A stretch of DNA of 64,000 bases from Tenebrio molitor (GCF_963966145.1 NC_091048.1:16120001-16184000), one strand, 5' to 3'. Shown: positions 12,507 through 24,460, numbered from the stretch's first letter. The notes: generated by a model from the sequence alone, not told the origin. Program-made: numbers and translations.

Positions 12507-12675
12507 GTCGCAAAACTTAGCTTGATACTTGAGATGCTCAGATAGAATGAGAAATCCGACTTGCAAGAAAGACCGAAAATCCTCCGACGGCTTCGTTTAC
12601 AGTGGATCTCTCCCCACTACTTCCCACAATTTCACTGCGCATCCATTTCCCAAGTATCAAGCTACGTTTTGCGAC
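12507..12675 (+). mobile_element. MITE family C, copy 1
   Basis: GTCGCAAAAC..GTTTTGCGAC termini with a longer subterminal match (TAGCTTGATACTTG and inverse). The interior matches 56953-57129 in the opposite orientation, including CGAAAATCCTCCGACGGCTT against AAGCCGTTGGAGGATTTTCG. Confidence 0.75.
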
Positions 12676-13226
12676 TTGTAAATAACTATTAAAGCTTTCG
12701 GATTTTTTCAATTAAAATTGTTGGGTCGTGCAAAAATAGTATATGCACCTCGGGAGTGCATAATTGTTATACTCGGTGCTCTGTAGGATCCTCGGGCTTC
12801 TCCATCGGTCTACAAACTGCACCTCGGATAAAAAAGAAAATTAATATGAAATAAATATGTATCATAAAAGGTTGAGTTGCCTACGCTTTTTTACCTGTGG
12901 AAAAAAAAGTAGACATAAAAAGTTGAGTTGGCTATATTTTTTGCCCAAGGGGAAGAAACAGCCATTTTACTCCATCAGGGAGTAAAGTTGCTCATTTCCT
13001 TATATGTATAGAGGCCATGCAAAAAATGGATGTCAAACTACAGAACAGTAATTTAGCTTATTGTTAGATATCCCAAAGGATTTATATAAAGTGATTAAGC
13101 AGACTAATTTCTTAAAGCTAGTAATGTTTCTTTTTATCAAATCCAGTGACTACATTACGACTACGTCGTAATGTTGCACAAACGATAAAGATGAGTCCAA
13201 AGTAATTCCTAAATCGCTGATATCAG
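12676..13226. other. Gap with small hairpins and direct repeats
   Basis: TATGCACCTCGGGAGTGCATA at about 12742 is a short hairpin with a CTCGG tip. AAAAGGTTGAGTTGCCTA near 12867 recurs as AAAAAGTTGAGTTGGCTA near 12917. No gene seen. Confidence 0.45.
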
Positions 13227-14295
13227 TATATGCCATTCACGATGTTTTGGCATAAGGGGAGGCCATGGAAAAAGTGTATTTAAGTTGGCAGTAAAGCTGT
13301 CTGTTGAATTAGGTTATTTTTTTCTAAGTTTGAGGTTATAAACTGCGTCATTGTCTAGTGCATTGTTGTCAGTTTTACTAGTTTGCAATATAAAATACTC
13401 ACACATTTTTAATCCAATTTAACAAAACAGGAAACTGTCTTGAACAGACTACAGAATAGTAGGGACTGGGACCGAAAGATGAAGTGGCTCCTGTTAATTT
13501 ATGCACCACTTAGATAACCCACCTATACAGTGTCTTAACCAACCAGTTAGTAACTTCTCAATGAATTTTTCATTTTAACCAAAACATTCCTAGAACTAGA
13601 TTGTATAAAATCTTGTACCTACTTATTAAGCCTTACTTTATTCCAATCTTTCTGCAAAATATTTACACACCCATCGTCTATGACAAAAAAGAACAAAACT
13701 ATTCAACTTCCATAATTTCATTAGAAAATTCTAAATCATCATTACCTGCATCAAAATCCCAATCAAATTCCGAGTCAGATTCTCCTAATAAAATTATTAA
13801 AGGAAGAACGTTTTCAAATGAAAGATTTCACATTAATTTTGCCCAATCTTCCGAAATAAGTTCTTTACAATATCTACAAAAATGTTGGCAAATTTCAGGA
13901 GTACATTTCAAAATAGACTCAAGCCATAAATTCACAACTCTATCGCGAAGTTGTAATAGGTCTTACAAAACCCCTGTGCCATTTCAATTGGGTCGTTGAT
14001 TCTTCCTTCACTATCCGTGCTACATATTTATCTTGTACTCACCTACGATTTAATTTATACACAAAAAAAAACTTGACTTCATTGTAACTTACTGAAAATA
14101 TGTTCTGCATCAATACGTTTTAAAGTCGCTTAATTATGATTACGGTAAATTCGGCAACATGTTACTTTCATTTTGATAGGTCCGCATGTCAGGCACTTTA
14201 GTGACAGTAGAGATGACAGAAATCAAACATGTATCCAACGTTAAAAAAGGAAATCATAGCCTCCCCTTATGCCAAAACATCGTGAATGGTATATA
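13227..14295 (-). mobile_element. 1.07 kb IS630/Tc1-type element, copy 1
   Basis: TIRs begin TATATGCCATTCACGATG and end with the inverse (one mismatch), about 35 bp long. A second copy in the same orientation lies at 43224-44288. Both carry only the C-terminal part of a transposase on the minus strand, so this is an internally deleted non-autonomous form. Confidence 0.85.
13699..13950 (-). pseudogene. Transposase C-terminus, disrupted
   Basis: The minus strand reads LRDRVVNLWLESILKCTPEI and continues with HFCRYCKELISEDW, then an in-frame stop, then an acidic tail ending EIMEVE. A Trp/Cys-containing region followed by an acidic Ser/Asp tail is a pattern I associate with the end of IS630/Tc1-type transposases. 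The better preserved sister copy is at 43688-43930. The plus-strand frame at 13601-13999 is the antisense shadow. Confidence 0.6.
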
Positions 14296-14458
14296 CATCT
14301 CTTTACTTTGCGAAAGAAATTTATTCAGAAATGTCCTACAAATGTGTCATCAAGAATGCATATTTTGGTACATCTTACAAGAAGAGATGCTTGATGAACA
14401 GTTTTTGGTCATTTTTACAATAGTGTAGTCTTTTCCTGAAAGCTACTTACGAGTAATA

Positions 14459-14693
14459 TACGGGGTGATCAAGAAGGACTGTTTAAGTTGGTAACACTGA
14501 ATCGTATTTTAAATCGTATAACAGGAGTAACTTCCGGTTGTTGGTGGCTTGTCGTTGTTAATGCTATACCTCTATCAGATATTTGTCAAATAAACCAACA
14601 AAACATATCCAGTTGCAGTGTTATAAATAACCGAATTATAAATCTTTCTCAATTGTACTGCCAACTTAAACAGTCCTTCTTGATCACCCGGTA
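14459..14693 (+). mobile_element. MITE family B, copy 2 (235 bp, TA flanks)
   Basis: Same ends and length as 10470-10704, with only scattered substitutions. The internal frame at 14488-14694 is conserved with copy 3 because the MITE is conserved. Confidence 0.9.
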
Positions 14694-15379
14694 GTAAACA
14701 ATTACGAGGCTAAGTGATCAATTGTCAAGATTCAAATGATGTATATTTTTTATTTGTATAGTTGAATTTTTTTAATAAACAATTGTCAAAACGTTGTCTT
14801 GTTGGTATGAGCCAAACTGTGATTTTCATGATAATACGATTGGTCACATTGAGTGTCAACATTTTTTTATGTAACTGAGCCTGCGCCCTAACGAGCGACA
14901 GTTTATTTCAAATTCGAAAAGGTTTCTCCTGATTTCTCATTAAATTTGTTTTGAAAATGAATTCACGGAAGAAAGGTACGGGAAGTGAAGTGAACATAAC
15001 CTTAACCATGATTTGATGTCAAATTGTTATACAGCTGGTCCATATGTCCAAATTTTAGGGTGGTACAGTATATATCTATCTATAAAGATGCTAGTATACT
15101 TGTGTACAGATACTGATACGTCCTTAGAATTTTGTTTTTGTTTTAATTACTCATTTGGCTTCGTCATTGTTCTACTTCATCATACCTATCGGAAAATAAG
15201 TAGATACTTTTTTAATTGTGAAAATGAAGAGTAATTTTCGGGGAACAAGATATCTTTTGGTTTCGATTGCATTTCTGACTTGGGATAAATATATTTTTCA
15301 GAAATTATGGGAATCCACGAATTCCTTTGACGAAACTTACAAAAACACTTCGAATAGACAATTAGAGGGAAATAACATG
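14694..15379. other. Gap between MITEs, nothing recognised
   Basis: Short frames (15013-15234, 15218-15415) are composed of low-complexity hydrophobic or random residues and have no family resemblance. Confidence 0.4.
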
Positions 15380-15604
15380 TACGGGGTGATCAATAAGGAC
15401 TGTTTAAGTTGGTAACACTGAATCGTATTTTAAATCGTATAACAGGAGTAACTTCCGGTTGTTGGTGGCTTGTCGGTGTTAATGCTATACCTATTTCAGA
15501 TATTTGTCAAATAAACCAACAAAACATATCCAGTTACAGTGTTATAAATAAAAATTTTCTTAATTGTATTGCCAACTTAAACAGTCCTTCTTGATCACCC
15601 GGTA
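15380..15604 (+). mobile_element. MITE family B, copy 3 (225 bp)
   Basis: Same termini as the two other copies with a ~10 bp internal deletion. Its right TA (15603-15604) is also the left TA of the next element, so the two share one target dinucleotide. Confidence 0.9.
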
Positions 15605-16356
15605 TAATGCATTCATTTTTGTAATGACGAACTAACTGGAACTTTTTTTTTGTTAGATTTTTTTACAAAATAAATGAAGATTCGACAGTTGGCAATGATT
15701 TAAATTGTCATATTATTGTCTTATTGTCACTGCCAAAATGAATGAATTTCCAAAACGGAGTAAGTAAAGCATCAATAAGCAAGCAGACGAAGCAGCACAT
15801 TTTACAGGCTTTCAACAAAATAAAAGAAATTACTCATGGAGAAACGTAAATACGTAAGGTGCAAAATTGTAGAAGTAGTGGCGGATGTTTTTTCGGTAAA
15901 TCCAAATCTAAAATAAAACTCTCCCTAAGTGCTGTACAGGCTTCAGTCCCAGAAGTATGTACAAAATTTTAAATGAAGAACAACAAGGCTTATGGGAAAC
16001 TATAACATCCATGACATATCCCCAATTATTGTTAATTTGGTTGAAGATTCCGATTCGGACTTCGAAAACAGCGACGATGACTAGGATGAGTAGCAAAATG
16101 CAAAATTATTTCATTGTTACGTTCAACTGCCTTTTCGTATTTGTTTAGTGCAACTTTGCTTTTTTTTTTTTAAATAATTAAACAAATTTAATTTCACTAT
16201 ACTTTGATTGGGACCAGTTTTGACAGATAACAAATGACGTGACCCATAACCTAACTTTTTAAAAGCCCAAATTCGCGATAAAAAGATGTGTTCACAAGAC
16301 AAAAGTTACTAAATTTAGTAACTCTAGTTCGTCATTACAAAAGTGAATTGATTATA
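15603..16356 (+). mobile_element. 754 bp IS630/Tc1-type element
   Basis: TIRs: TATAATGCATTCATTTTTGT at the left, inverse of TATAATCAATTCACTTTTGT at the right, followed by AATGACGAACT in both. Contains a shortened transposase (separate entry). Directly abuts MITE copy 3. Confidence 0.8.
15738..16084 (+). pseudogene. Internally deleted transposase
   Basis: A frame around 15919 reads LSLSAVQASVP and, after a frame change, RSMYKILNEEQQG, resembling the recognition helix of a helix-turn-helix DNA-binding domain (AV..A.GVPRST.YKIL-type). The 3' part reads PIIVNLVEDSDSDFENSDDD, an acidic tail like that at 43688. The catalytic core between them is missing and frames are broken. Confidence 0.5.
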
Positions 16357-16399
16357 AATAAGAACACTTCATATAAAAAATGTAAACGTAGTAGGTACG

Positions 16400-16760
16400 T
16401 ACTATGGCGGACAATAAATTTAGGCCGGCAAATTTCTGACATTTCAAAAAAGTCAAGCAAGCGACCATTTATTGTCATTATGACTGATGTGTCAGTTTGT
16501 CAAACTGAAGGTTTTCAAGCTGTTTGGCGTTTCCTTCGCCCTTTTCGTAACTTACAGATCATGACGCACTAGCATAATTGATTTGTAGTAGCACTTCTCT
16601 CTGGTGCACGCTTCTTTTCCCAATTTAATTTTGATTGTCGCTGTCACGATGACAAGAATGACAAAAATCGAAAATGGGGTTAGTTGAACAATAATGCCAG
16701 CTTCACATTTTGATGTCAACTCAATGACAGGCCGGCCTAAATTTATTGTCCGCCATAGTA
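16400..16760. mobile_element. 361 bp MITE with perfect 30 bp TIRs
   Basis: Left end TACTATGGCGGACAATAAAT.. and right end are perfect inverted copies over 30 bases (16400-16429 and 16731-16760), with TA outermost. Perfect TIRs suggest recent mobility. The short plus-strand frame crossing it is not a gene. Confidence 0.9.
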
Positions 16761-18894
16761 TAAGTGTTCTAACTGCCTTACTCTGCCAATCTCAGCTGGC
16801 GTTATCTCACTTCTCAATATAATATCCGAAGCATCACAGATTCAAGAAATTGTATAAAACTTTCGTTACGATATTACTCTGGAGTTGTGAATTTTATTTT
16901 ATGAAAATCTCTCTTAACCGCAAAGTGCTGTGGGTTCTAATTAAGGAAATGAAGCACTAATGGCATGAGTGAAGAGCTAAAAGTTAATTACATGTTTTAA
17001 TTCCAGCGTGCTATTTTGTAAGATGATAATAATAATTACTTTGATGAGTGATTTTTAATTTGTGTGACGGAGGACATGTACATACATATCTAATCTGTTT
17101 ATTTAAAATTTGTTATTAAATTTTCTGTATATCTGCAAAAAACAATTCCAGAAGTTAAACAAGTGGGTGTATTTCTTTAGCTGGCCTAATTGAGATTTTC
17201 GCTGGCAGGTGCTCGGTGCTTAATTTGATTTTCTATAACACAGCAATTATTTTTTAGTTTGTTTCTGGAGGCCATTTGAAGCCGGTGATTACAACGCGGA
17301 TAATACCGCGATGTTCAGCCTGTATCTTAAGATGTAGGTAGCGTTGCGTGGCTAATCTTCGCGAAAGTTTTTACGGGCAGACAGCGTTTAATATTCGTTA
17401 CCCTTGTAATCTGCAAAGCCATCGAAATTTATTTTAATTTAGGTCGGGCGGTTGAAAGAGCCAAATATTAGCCTTTGTGTTGTAGTTGAGAATTTTATTA
17501 ATGATTTGAGATAGAGGCGGCAGAACGTGAATAATATGCGTTTTGAAGCGATCGATGTGCTCATCGGACCGTCGTAAAAAAGCAAAAGCAATCGAAATGC
17601 CGAAGAAGATTACCGTTCCTCTCTGTCATTCATTTCCCCGTGCACTTGTTTATTAAGTTCCATTCGATATGTAGAATCAGTTTATTTGATTATATTTTCA
17701 TTTGAGTTTCCAATGTATTTCGATTTCCTCGGGGACGTTGTATTTGAAGCGGTCTTTTCCGCATGCTGAGATCTGTAATGTAATGAGATATGGGGTCTGA
17801 ACGTGGCCCCCCTATTGAGTGGACTCCGGAGACTCGTACTTTATACCACACCCTCACCTGATATGCTCTGGACCGGACAAAACCGATAGCTATCCCCTGC
17901 ACGTGGCATCGTTTTATTAATATTGAGCACTGGCTCGGGGAAACACATCCAATGAACTGCTCAACTTGAATTCAACCTAATGCAGTTTTATTGCCGGATA
18001 TGACATATCTACTTCGATCTTACGGGGACTGGGGGAGTTGGCAAAATTTTATCCACGACGAACAACACCGTCTCGGATCACCAAGCCACTACGCTGAAAA
18101 TGTTGAACAATTTCTGGAATAAATTGCGTATCACTTCTATCAGAAAAGAGGAAATAAATTCGGTCGAAAGTTCAAATTTTAATTAAATATTGAAATCGAG
18201 TTTTTTTCAGGAAATTAATTTTGGATTTTATTCGCTGTTGTTTGTTTTTTATACGTCTCGTACGTAAGATCATCTGATTCGGACGGTATGTATTTAAGAA
18301 ATTTTAATTTGGAGATTAAATATTTGTTGTAGAGTTTGTTTCTGTTTGATGTAAAGAACGTTCATACAAATTGGGAATTTTTATTCTTATTTTTAATTTC
18401 AATATCAAAGCAATTTTAAGTTAAGGAGTCTTTAATGATTATTAATGCCTAACTGACTGTTTGATATACAGACAAACATTTCAAATTTCATTTTATTCGA
18501 TACTATCAGAGTTGCTAAATTAAAATTTCATCGTAGGCTATGAACTTGAGGAATTTAATAATCGCCAAGTTCATGAAAGAATTAGGTGTTATAGTACTAA
18601 TTAAAAAGCTTCTTCATTTTTTTTTCGTTGAGACGTATCAAATGGAATTTATTTTAACAAAAATTTTCATAATATAATATTAGATTTCACAATATCTCAT
18701 AACACCGAAACATCAACAGGTTAGCTTTTTCACCATAAATTTTTAATTACTTTCCCCAACTCGCTTCTTTTGGGGTTATCAGGTAGGTAATTATACGTCG
18801 TTGACTTATTATTAAATACATTGTCCTTGTTTTGCGTATTCTGTGCTCAATAAACGTTAAAAATGGAAATTTTAAGGAAGCAATTATATTACAT
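16761..18894. other. 2.1 kb apparently unique, gene-free
   Basis: No repeat in this window matches it. The part from about 17160 to 18130 is less AT-rich and free of transposons, which can indicate a conserved regulatory region. No exon or RNA gene can be named. Confidence 0.4.
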
Positions 18895-19900
18895 ATACGA
18901 GGTAGCGCCAAAAATCCCTGCCTGACATAATTCCCGATTTTCTAGCAGGACAAACTGTTGGCCTTTTTTAGTAAAAAATGCCAAGAGTTCTATCTATTGA
19001 TGCTTATCTCAGTAAGCCTTACAAAAAAAAGTACGTTTTACATCAAACAGTTTTAATTGAAGGTATCTTAAACACGACGTATTCAATAAAATGTCTCAAG
19101 TGACTCAAATCGAGTATCGAGCTGTGATAAAATTCTTGGTAAAGGAAGGGCTTACTCCCTAAATTATCAACCAAATCTGGATGGCGTATACGCTACAAGT
19201 TCTTCTTTCTATTCTGTAGTAAAATAATGGGCAAAGCATTTTCGTATGGGACAATAGTCTCTTGAAGATGATGCAAGATCTGATCGACCAATAGAAGTGA
19301 TAACGGATGACAACATTGTCCTTGTCGAAGAGCTGGTATTAAGTAACCGCCGTTAAAAGGTCAAAGAAATATCAGAAATGTCTAAGCTTTCTGATACAAG
19401 GGTTCGCCGAATCCTGCATGACCATTTGGGAATGCATAAAGAGCACAAATATTTTTAAAGTTTTGTGGGTCACACCCAAAGGCTGTCGAAAATGGAATTG
19501 ATGGAATGGCGATGTAAGGATGAAACACCCCCAAAAAAATTCAGAGTTTGTCAATCAACAAAAAAGGTAAGGGCCAGGATCTTCTGTGACTGTGACAGAA
19601 TCCTTCTTACAGATTTTAAGGAAACTAACACAACGGTCAATGCAGCATTGCTTCATAAATTGCGAGATAATATACGCGAAAAGAGACGTGGAAGCTAGCC
19701 TGAGGCGCCCCCGGTTACTGCATGACACACAAGACGCCATCCTGGATTATGGTTTCCACCAAATAGACTATCTACTTATAGCCCAGACATGGCTCCCAGC
19801 GATTATTCTCTATTTGGATGTATGAAAAAAGATCTACGTGGGTGACTTTTTGTCGATGACAATGAGCTGAAAGCAGCAGTAAAAATAATTTTAAACATGT
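18895..19900 (+). mobile_element. Decayed mariner transposon
   Basis: The left end is near TACGAGGTAGCGCCAAAAAT and the decayed transposase starts about 195 bp inside it. A right TIR is not evident; the 3' end seems lost before the next element (19964). Confidence 0.75.
19091..19884 (+). pseudogene. Mariner transposase, multiply disrupted
   Basis: Starts MSQVTQIEYRAVIKFLVKEG, the N-terminal helix-turn-helix of mariner transposases. It then shifts frame to DDARSDRP..VLSNRR, stop, KVKEISEMSKLSDTRVRRIL, HDHLGMHKEH. The catalytic half shows PPKKFRVCQSTKKV, IFCDCDRILLTDF and TYSPDMAPSDYSLFGCMKKD; the last holds the PD.APSDY motif with the third catalytic Asp of the mariner DD34D triad. Several stops and frameshifts, and part of the middle, including the linker to the first catalytic Asp, is missing. 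Clearly non-functional. Confidence 0.9.
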
Positions 19901-19963
19901 TGCTTTATTTTCCCTCCTTCATAGTCAGGCCAGGTCATTCTGGTACACAGTCCTACATACACA

Positions 19964-20659
19964 GTTTCAATTATTTGCTCTCCTAACAATTTTATGGAAA
20001 AATAGTCAAGAGAGAATTAGAGAGAGTTAGAGAGAATTAAAATTACTGTCTAATTTCAATCTATTTTTTTTTCTAACATCGTATGGTACTAAAAGAAAGG
20101 TAAGAAAGGAGTTAAAAATACAAATAGTAGTACTAATTATGAAATTTGACCTCTAAAATTATTTGTCAAATGGTTTCACCATTATTTAATTTTCTTTTGA
20201 TTTGCCTTTCAAGTGAACTTGAACAGGAGTAATGTCATTAATTGGCATTATGGAGGATCTTTTTTAAGAAACTTCCAAGTAACATTTGGCTGAGGTTTCG
20301 CAGACAGACCAATTCCAGCCATAGAAACAATTCGAGGAATTGTAGAGTAGTTTGAACATTTAATGAAAGATACATTTTCATTCGTCCTGTAGTTCTGTAC
20401 GAGTTCATTTGAAGGGCAAATCAAAAATTAAATAATAGTGAAACGATCTGACGAATAATTTTAGAAGTCAAATTTCATGCCTGTACTACTTTTCAGTATT
20501 TTTGTCTTAACTCCTTCTTGCCTTTCTTTCAGTACCACAAGATGTTTGAAAAAAAACTAAGACTCAAATTAGACAGTAATTTTAATTCTCTTTAATTCTC
20601 TCTAACTTTTATCTTAACTATTTTGCTGTAAAATTTTTAGAAGAGCAAATAATTGAAAC
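19964..20659. mobile_element. About 700 bp element with ~160 bp TIRs
   Basis: GTTTCAATTATTTGCTC at 19964 and its inverse ending at 20659 start long inverted arms (to about 20120 and from about 20500). Arms match at roughly four bases in five by eye and include AGAGAATTAAAATTACTGTC. Interior has no recognisable frame. Confidence 0.75.
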
Positions 20660-21617
20660 CCTTTATTTTTCCATGTAAAACGCTATGACTCGTAAAACAA
20701 TTCTACACCCGGTATAACTGGTTAAATGCTGTTTGTTGTAGGTAGTTATAACCAGTGCAAGCAAATTCTTATAACCTCTTACCGACAACCATAGGTACTT
20801 CTTTGTCATAATTCTTGTTCTTAAATGGTGTTATGAGAACGATAATAATATACTTAATAACATGTCCTTTGCAGAGAGGAGCTATTTTAACAAAATCGTG
20901 ATAATCAGTAATCATGAAAAGTCATAATAGACGTTAAATAATCGGCTTAAAATTCGAGTGGTGAAATTGGTAATCAAATTGTTTAATGACATTCATAACG
21001 AAGACAATAGAGTTTAAGCATACAATTTTGGCGTCTGCTTGAGAACAAGTAGGATATAACCGTAAACTAATCCGAACTTGGCTTAAGTAGTTCTGGGATA
21101 CATCCATAACTCAAAGATAGCAATAACAATGCACACTCATGCGCTATCCTTGCACTATTTGGCCGTCTGCACCGGTCTACCGAACTTATAATAGGCCATA
21201 AATGTCGTATTAAACGATCGCATTGCTGTTATTGCATAGTTTCTCATTTAATTTCCAGTTACCAGAATTTCTCAGTGGGAAGATTGCCATCACCTTGAGC
21301 ACGTTATCTCCTCGACATACATCTCACATACTAAGTGTTTCTTACGTTTGAACATCTATATTGTCATAAATATACCGAAAAATTTTCTAACGAAATTTTT
21401 TGTACGTGTGCAAATTTTCACAACAAAATTTGACAAAAAAATTGAACCGAAACTATCATTTTATTTAGTACATTTTGCAAATTAGTTCAGGATAGTTTTT
21501 AGAGTACAAATTATTGCCAATATTTTTTAAGCTTAGCTCCTTCAGACATTTTCTTGTGCAGTTAATTAAGACATTTTAATTTTTCTTTTAAGATGGACAA
21601 TTTTTTATACCGAGCGA
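20660..21617. other. Gap with one small hairpin
   Basis: TAACTGGTT near 20714 and its inverse near 20745 form a short hairpin. Otherwise unique AT-rich DNA without a gene. Confidence 0.4.
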
Positions 21618-21712
21618 TCATTTAAAAAATAAATCGAGTTTGCTTTGGAGCCTATGCTATAGCATGGGTTGCCATAGGTAACACGCCGACTCGATTTATT
21701 TTTTAATTGATC
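21618..21712. repeat. Foldback hairpin
   Basis: AAAAAATAAATCGAGT and ACTCGATTTATTTTTT arms (about 22 bp) enclose a GC-richer tip that is itself partly palindromic (CCTATGCTATAGCATGGG). Confidence 0.75.
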
Positions 21713-21779
21713 TATTGATCCCACCGTATTTTATATATTTCAGTATTAAGATAAGCAGCGATGATTGCTGTATTAACTT

Positions 21780-22062
21780 TGTTCACTTTAACTACTTCTG
21801 GAACTTTCGCGTTTTTTCTGGCTAGACAGTCTCAGCACGTCCTCCTAAATCGTTTTCCACCACTCAAACCTTGCAAATGAATTTTCCTTACCCTTTAGTA
21901 ATACTAAGACATTGGCGCGACCTTGACGCGACCTTGAAACACAACAAGAAAGAAAAAAAGGCATTTGCACAAGGTTTGAATGGTGGGAAACGATCTAGGA
22001 GGACGTCTGAGGCTGTGTAGCCAGAAAAAACGCGAAAATTCCAGAAGTAGTTAAAGTGAACA
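21780..22062. mobile_element. 283 bp palindromic element with ~100 bp arms
   Basis: TGTTCACTTTAACTACTTCT at the left is inverted at the right. Arms of about 100 bp match closely with a few substitutions and enclose a ~80 bp spacer that contains the tandem pair GCGACCTTGAC/GCGACCTTGAA. A transcript would form a long double-stranded RNA. Confidence 0.85.
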
Positions 22063-22286
22063 ATTACCTTAACTTTTTGTTGAATTTTCTCTCATATGGG
22101 GCAAATTTCTTGACAACCATTAGATGTATTAACAAACGTTTGTTTCACTTACTTTACAAAAAAATATGGATAGTTTTTATAAATATTAATTCTAAATATG
22201 TTTCTTCCTAATAATAAACTTACTTTGCCGTTAATGAACATGTTAATACTTTTTTATGAAAAGGACTCGGAAAGGTCTAATTATAT

Positions 22287-22713
22287 TTTTCTATTATTGA
22301 TTCAAAAAATTGAAATTCACGCATAGTTATCGGTGCCTGAAGTGGGTCATTTTCTAACGTGTATTTCTTTTTGCATTGTTAGTAAGATCGAAACCATAGA
22401 AACCATACAAAACAGTGTGTGAAATGCGATTTCACGCACACGACTATTTCTGTGTTTCACTTCACGCACTGTATTTTATTAGTTACCTAGCAACATGGTC
22501 ACTGCATTGAAACTTCAGAGTTCCTTCAAAAATTTGAATTTTTAATTTCAATTTTTTGAATCAATTATAGAAAAAATATTGTTTATATTTCGTGCGTGAA
22601 GATGTTTTTGTGCATTCAAAGGCTTATACTGCCTCGACCTTCGTCTCGGCGTAAAAGACCTTTTCATGCACAAAAAACACTCTCTTCACGCACTTAATAT
22701 AAAAATAACTATT
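22287..22713 (-). repeat. Composite foldback repeat, copy 2 (empty site)
   Basis: Exact reverse complement, as far as I could check, of 2326-2964 without the PIF-like insertion: 427 bp with no indel. It therefore shows the pre-insertion state and places two identical arms in opposite orientation about 19 kb apart. Confidence 0.9.
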
Positions 22714-23545
22714 TTGCAATAGAAACGTTTTCCGATAATTTTAATTTTTGCCCACTTTGCGTTTCTGGAACTTGATGGAGACACTCTTTTTATGAATTAT
22801 TTGTCAAATAATTCTTGATAGATAGATACACTTACACTGGACTATCCTAATTTAAATTCACTCGAAAGAAATTGACCAATTAAATTGGTGGAATAACGAG
22901 CCATTAATATATTTTTTATTCCTAAGATGGAGTGAGTCGATGCAGTAATAAAGGGTTCTTGATGGGAGAATAATACGGCGGAATGATGAGTAAATGGGGA
23001 GGAATTTCGGATATGTCAGCAACTGTCACACATGTTAGATAACATCCAGTAATGTTCGCCGTCGGCTCTTCTGTCGTCTGGGTAATCAACCGTTTCGCTC
23101 ACTCTGGATAATGAAGGACCGCCAACTTTCTAGAAATTAATCACTATTCCAGAGACATGCGATTCCCGTAATGAACCACATACATATCCACAATTATTTT
23201 GAAACAGCTCTATTACGATTTCTAAGCTGTATTAATGGGGTCCGTACCTGACACGTACGAACGAACACATGTGCCACGAATCAAATCCCAAGCGACCCAT
23301 GTACTGGTTACAGTCAATGACAAGATGTGTATTCATCAAATCGTTCAGACCCTCATGAGCTCCAGTTTTATGCATAAATAACCAAAGAATTGAATATTTT
23401 AAAAGCTTTATACGAAACTGCATAATTGTTTCGTACTTTTGAAAAGCGAAAAATATGAATGGATTAAATAGTGAACAAACGGGGGATGTTTTTTTCCTCT
23501 TGACTGCACCTAAAGGAAAGCTTCACAAAATAGAACAAAAATGAG
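22714..23545. other. Gap, nothing recognised
   Basis: Apparently unique sequence; the minus frame at 23232-23423 has no family resemblance. Confidence 0.4.
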
Positions 23546-23550
23546 GGACG

Positions 23551-24299
23551 GAGCCGAGTCGAAGACCCGGCCTAGTAACTTACCCGACATCAATTTAAAC
23601 CAATCTGAATTGACCCGAGATACCTACCTTGTCCGTGTTAACCCACATAAGTCGTCTTCTAATTCTCGCAAATAGTAAATATCATTTCCAACATAAAAAC
23701 ATATGCCCTTTCAACTGGTAATGTCAAATTTCCATGTCACCTCATTATTTTTTCGAGCAACCCCCACCCTCTTCCACCCCTCGTAGTCGGATTGACACCA
23801 AACTCTATTCGGTGGTCACTATTACAGAGTTATTTCCAATGGCAAGATCCGAGATTTTTTTGTTAAAAGTTTCAGCAGTTATCGCCGTCGACCTATGAAG
23901 ACGTAAATTACTTCATAAGTCCGCCATATTGGAAAAATCCGCAAATGGTAAACATCGTCAAAGTCAAATTTCCATGTTCCCTTATAATTTTTTCGACCTA
24001 CCCCCACCCTCTTCCACCCCCCGTGGTCCGATTGACACCAAAAGCTTTTCAACTCGAGAGACCACGGGTAAGTTTGTGTTGGTCAAATTTGAAAGCAATC
24101 GGTCAAAGCGTTTTTGAGTAATCGTGGGAGAACGAAAAGTGGGACAGACAGACGCACAGACAGACGCACGGACAGACATCATTCTAAAAACTTCATTAAC
24201 GTGTTCAGAGGACCTCAAAACGTTAAGATCTGATGAAATTAGCAATTCGAAATTTTGGACCGATCACAATAACTTACCTACCTTTGGTCGGGTAAGTTA
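23551..24299 (+). mobile_element. 0.75 kb non-autonomous repeat with hairpin ends
   Basis: TAACTTACCCGAC at 23576 is matched inverted at 24287-24299. The left flank is a small hairpin (GCCGAGTCGAAGACCCGGC) and the right end is a hairpin too (TAACTTACCTACC..GGTCGGGTAAGTTA). Inside is an imperfect direct repeat of ~77 bp (23726-23802 and 23964-24042, sharing CCCCCACCCTCTTCCACCCC) and the string CAGACAGACGCACAGACAG. Superfamily not assigned. Confidence 0.65.
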
Positions 24300-24460
24300 A
24301 AAATGTGCAAAACACGATGCAGTTGATTTAAAATTAGTTCAATACTAGATAAGCATTTAGAGCAAAATCTTTAAGCACAGGTGACTAATACATAAACTGA
24401 CTATTTTTTATGTTTAGTTGCTGCAATAAAATAATATCAGATGTCGAAATAGTATATTAT

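Noticed and set aside
13601..13999. 132-codon plus-strand frame
   Set aside because: Antisense to the transposase C-terminus on the minus strand, whose motifs are recognisable; starts outside any coding context.
14488..15594. Conserved reading frame in two neighbouring copies (14488-14694 and 15409-15594)
   Set aside because: The frame lies wholly within the family B MITE, and the similarity comes from the MITE itself. It is short and unlike any protein.
24121..24180. CAGACAGACGCACAGACAG as a microsatellite locus
   Set aside because: It lies inside the 23551-24299 repeat and seems to be part of the repeat sequence rather than an independent expansion.
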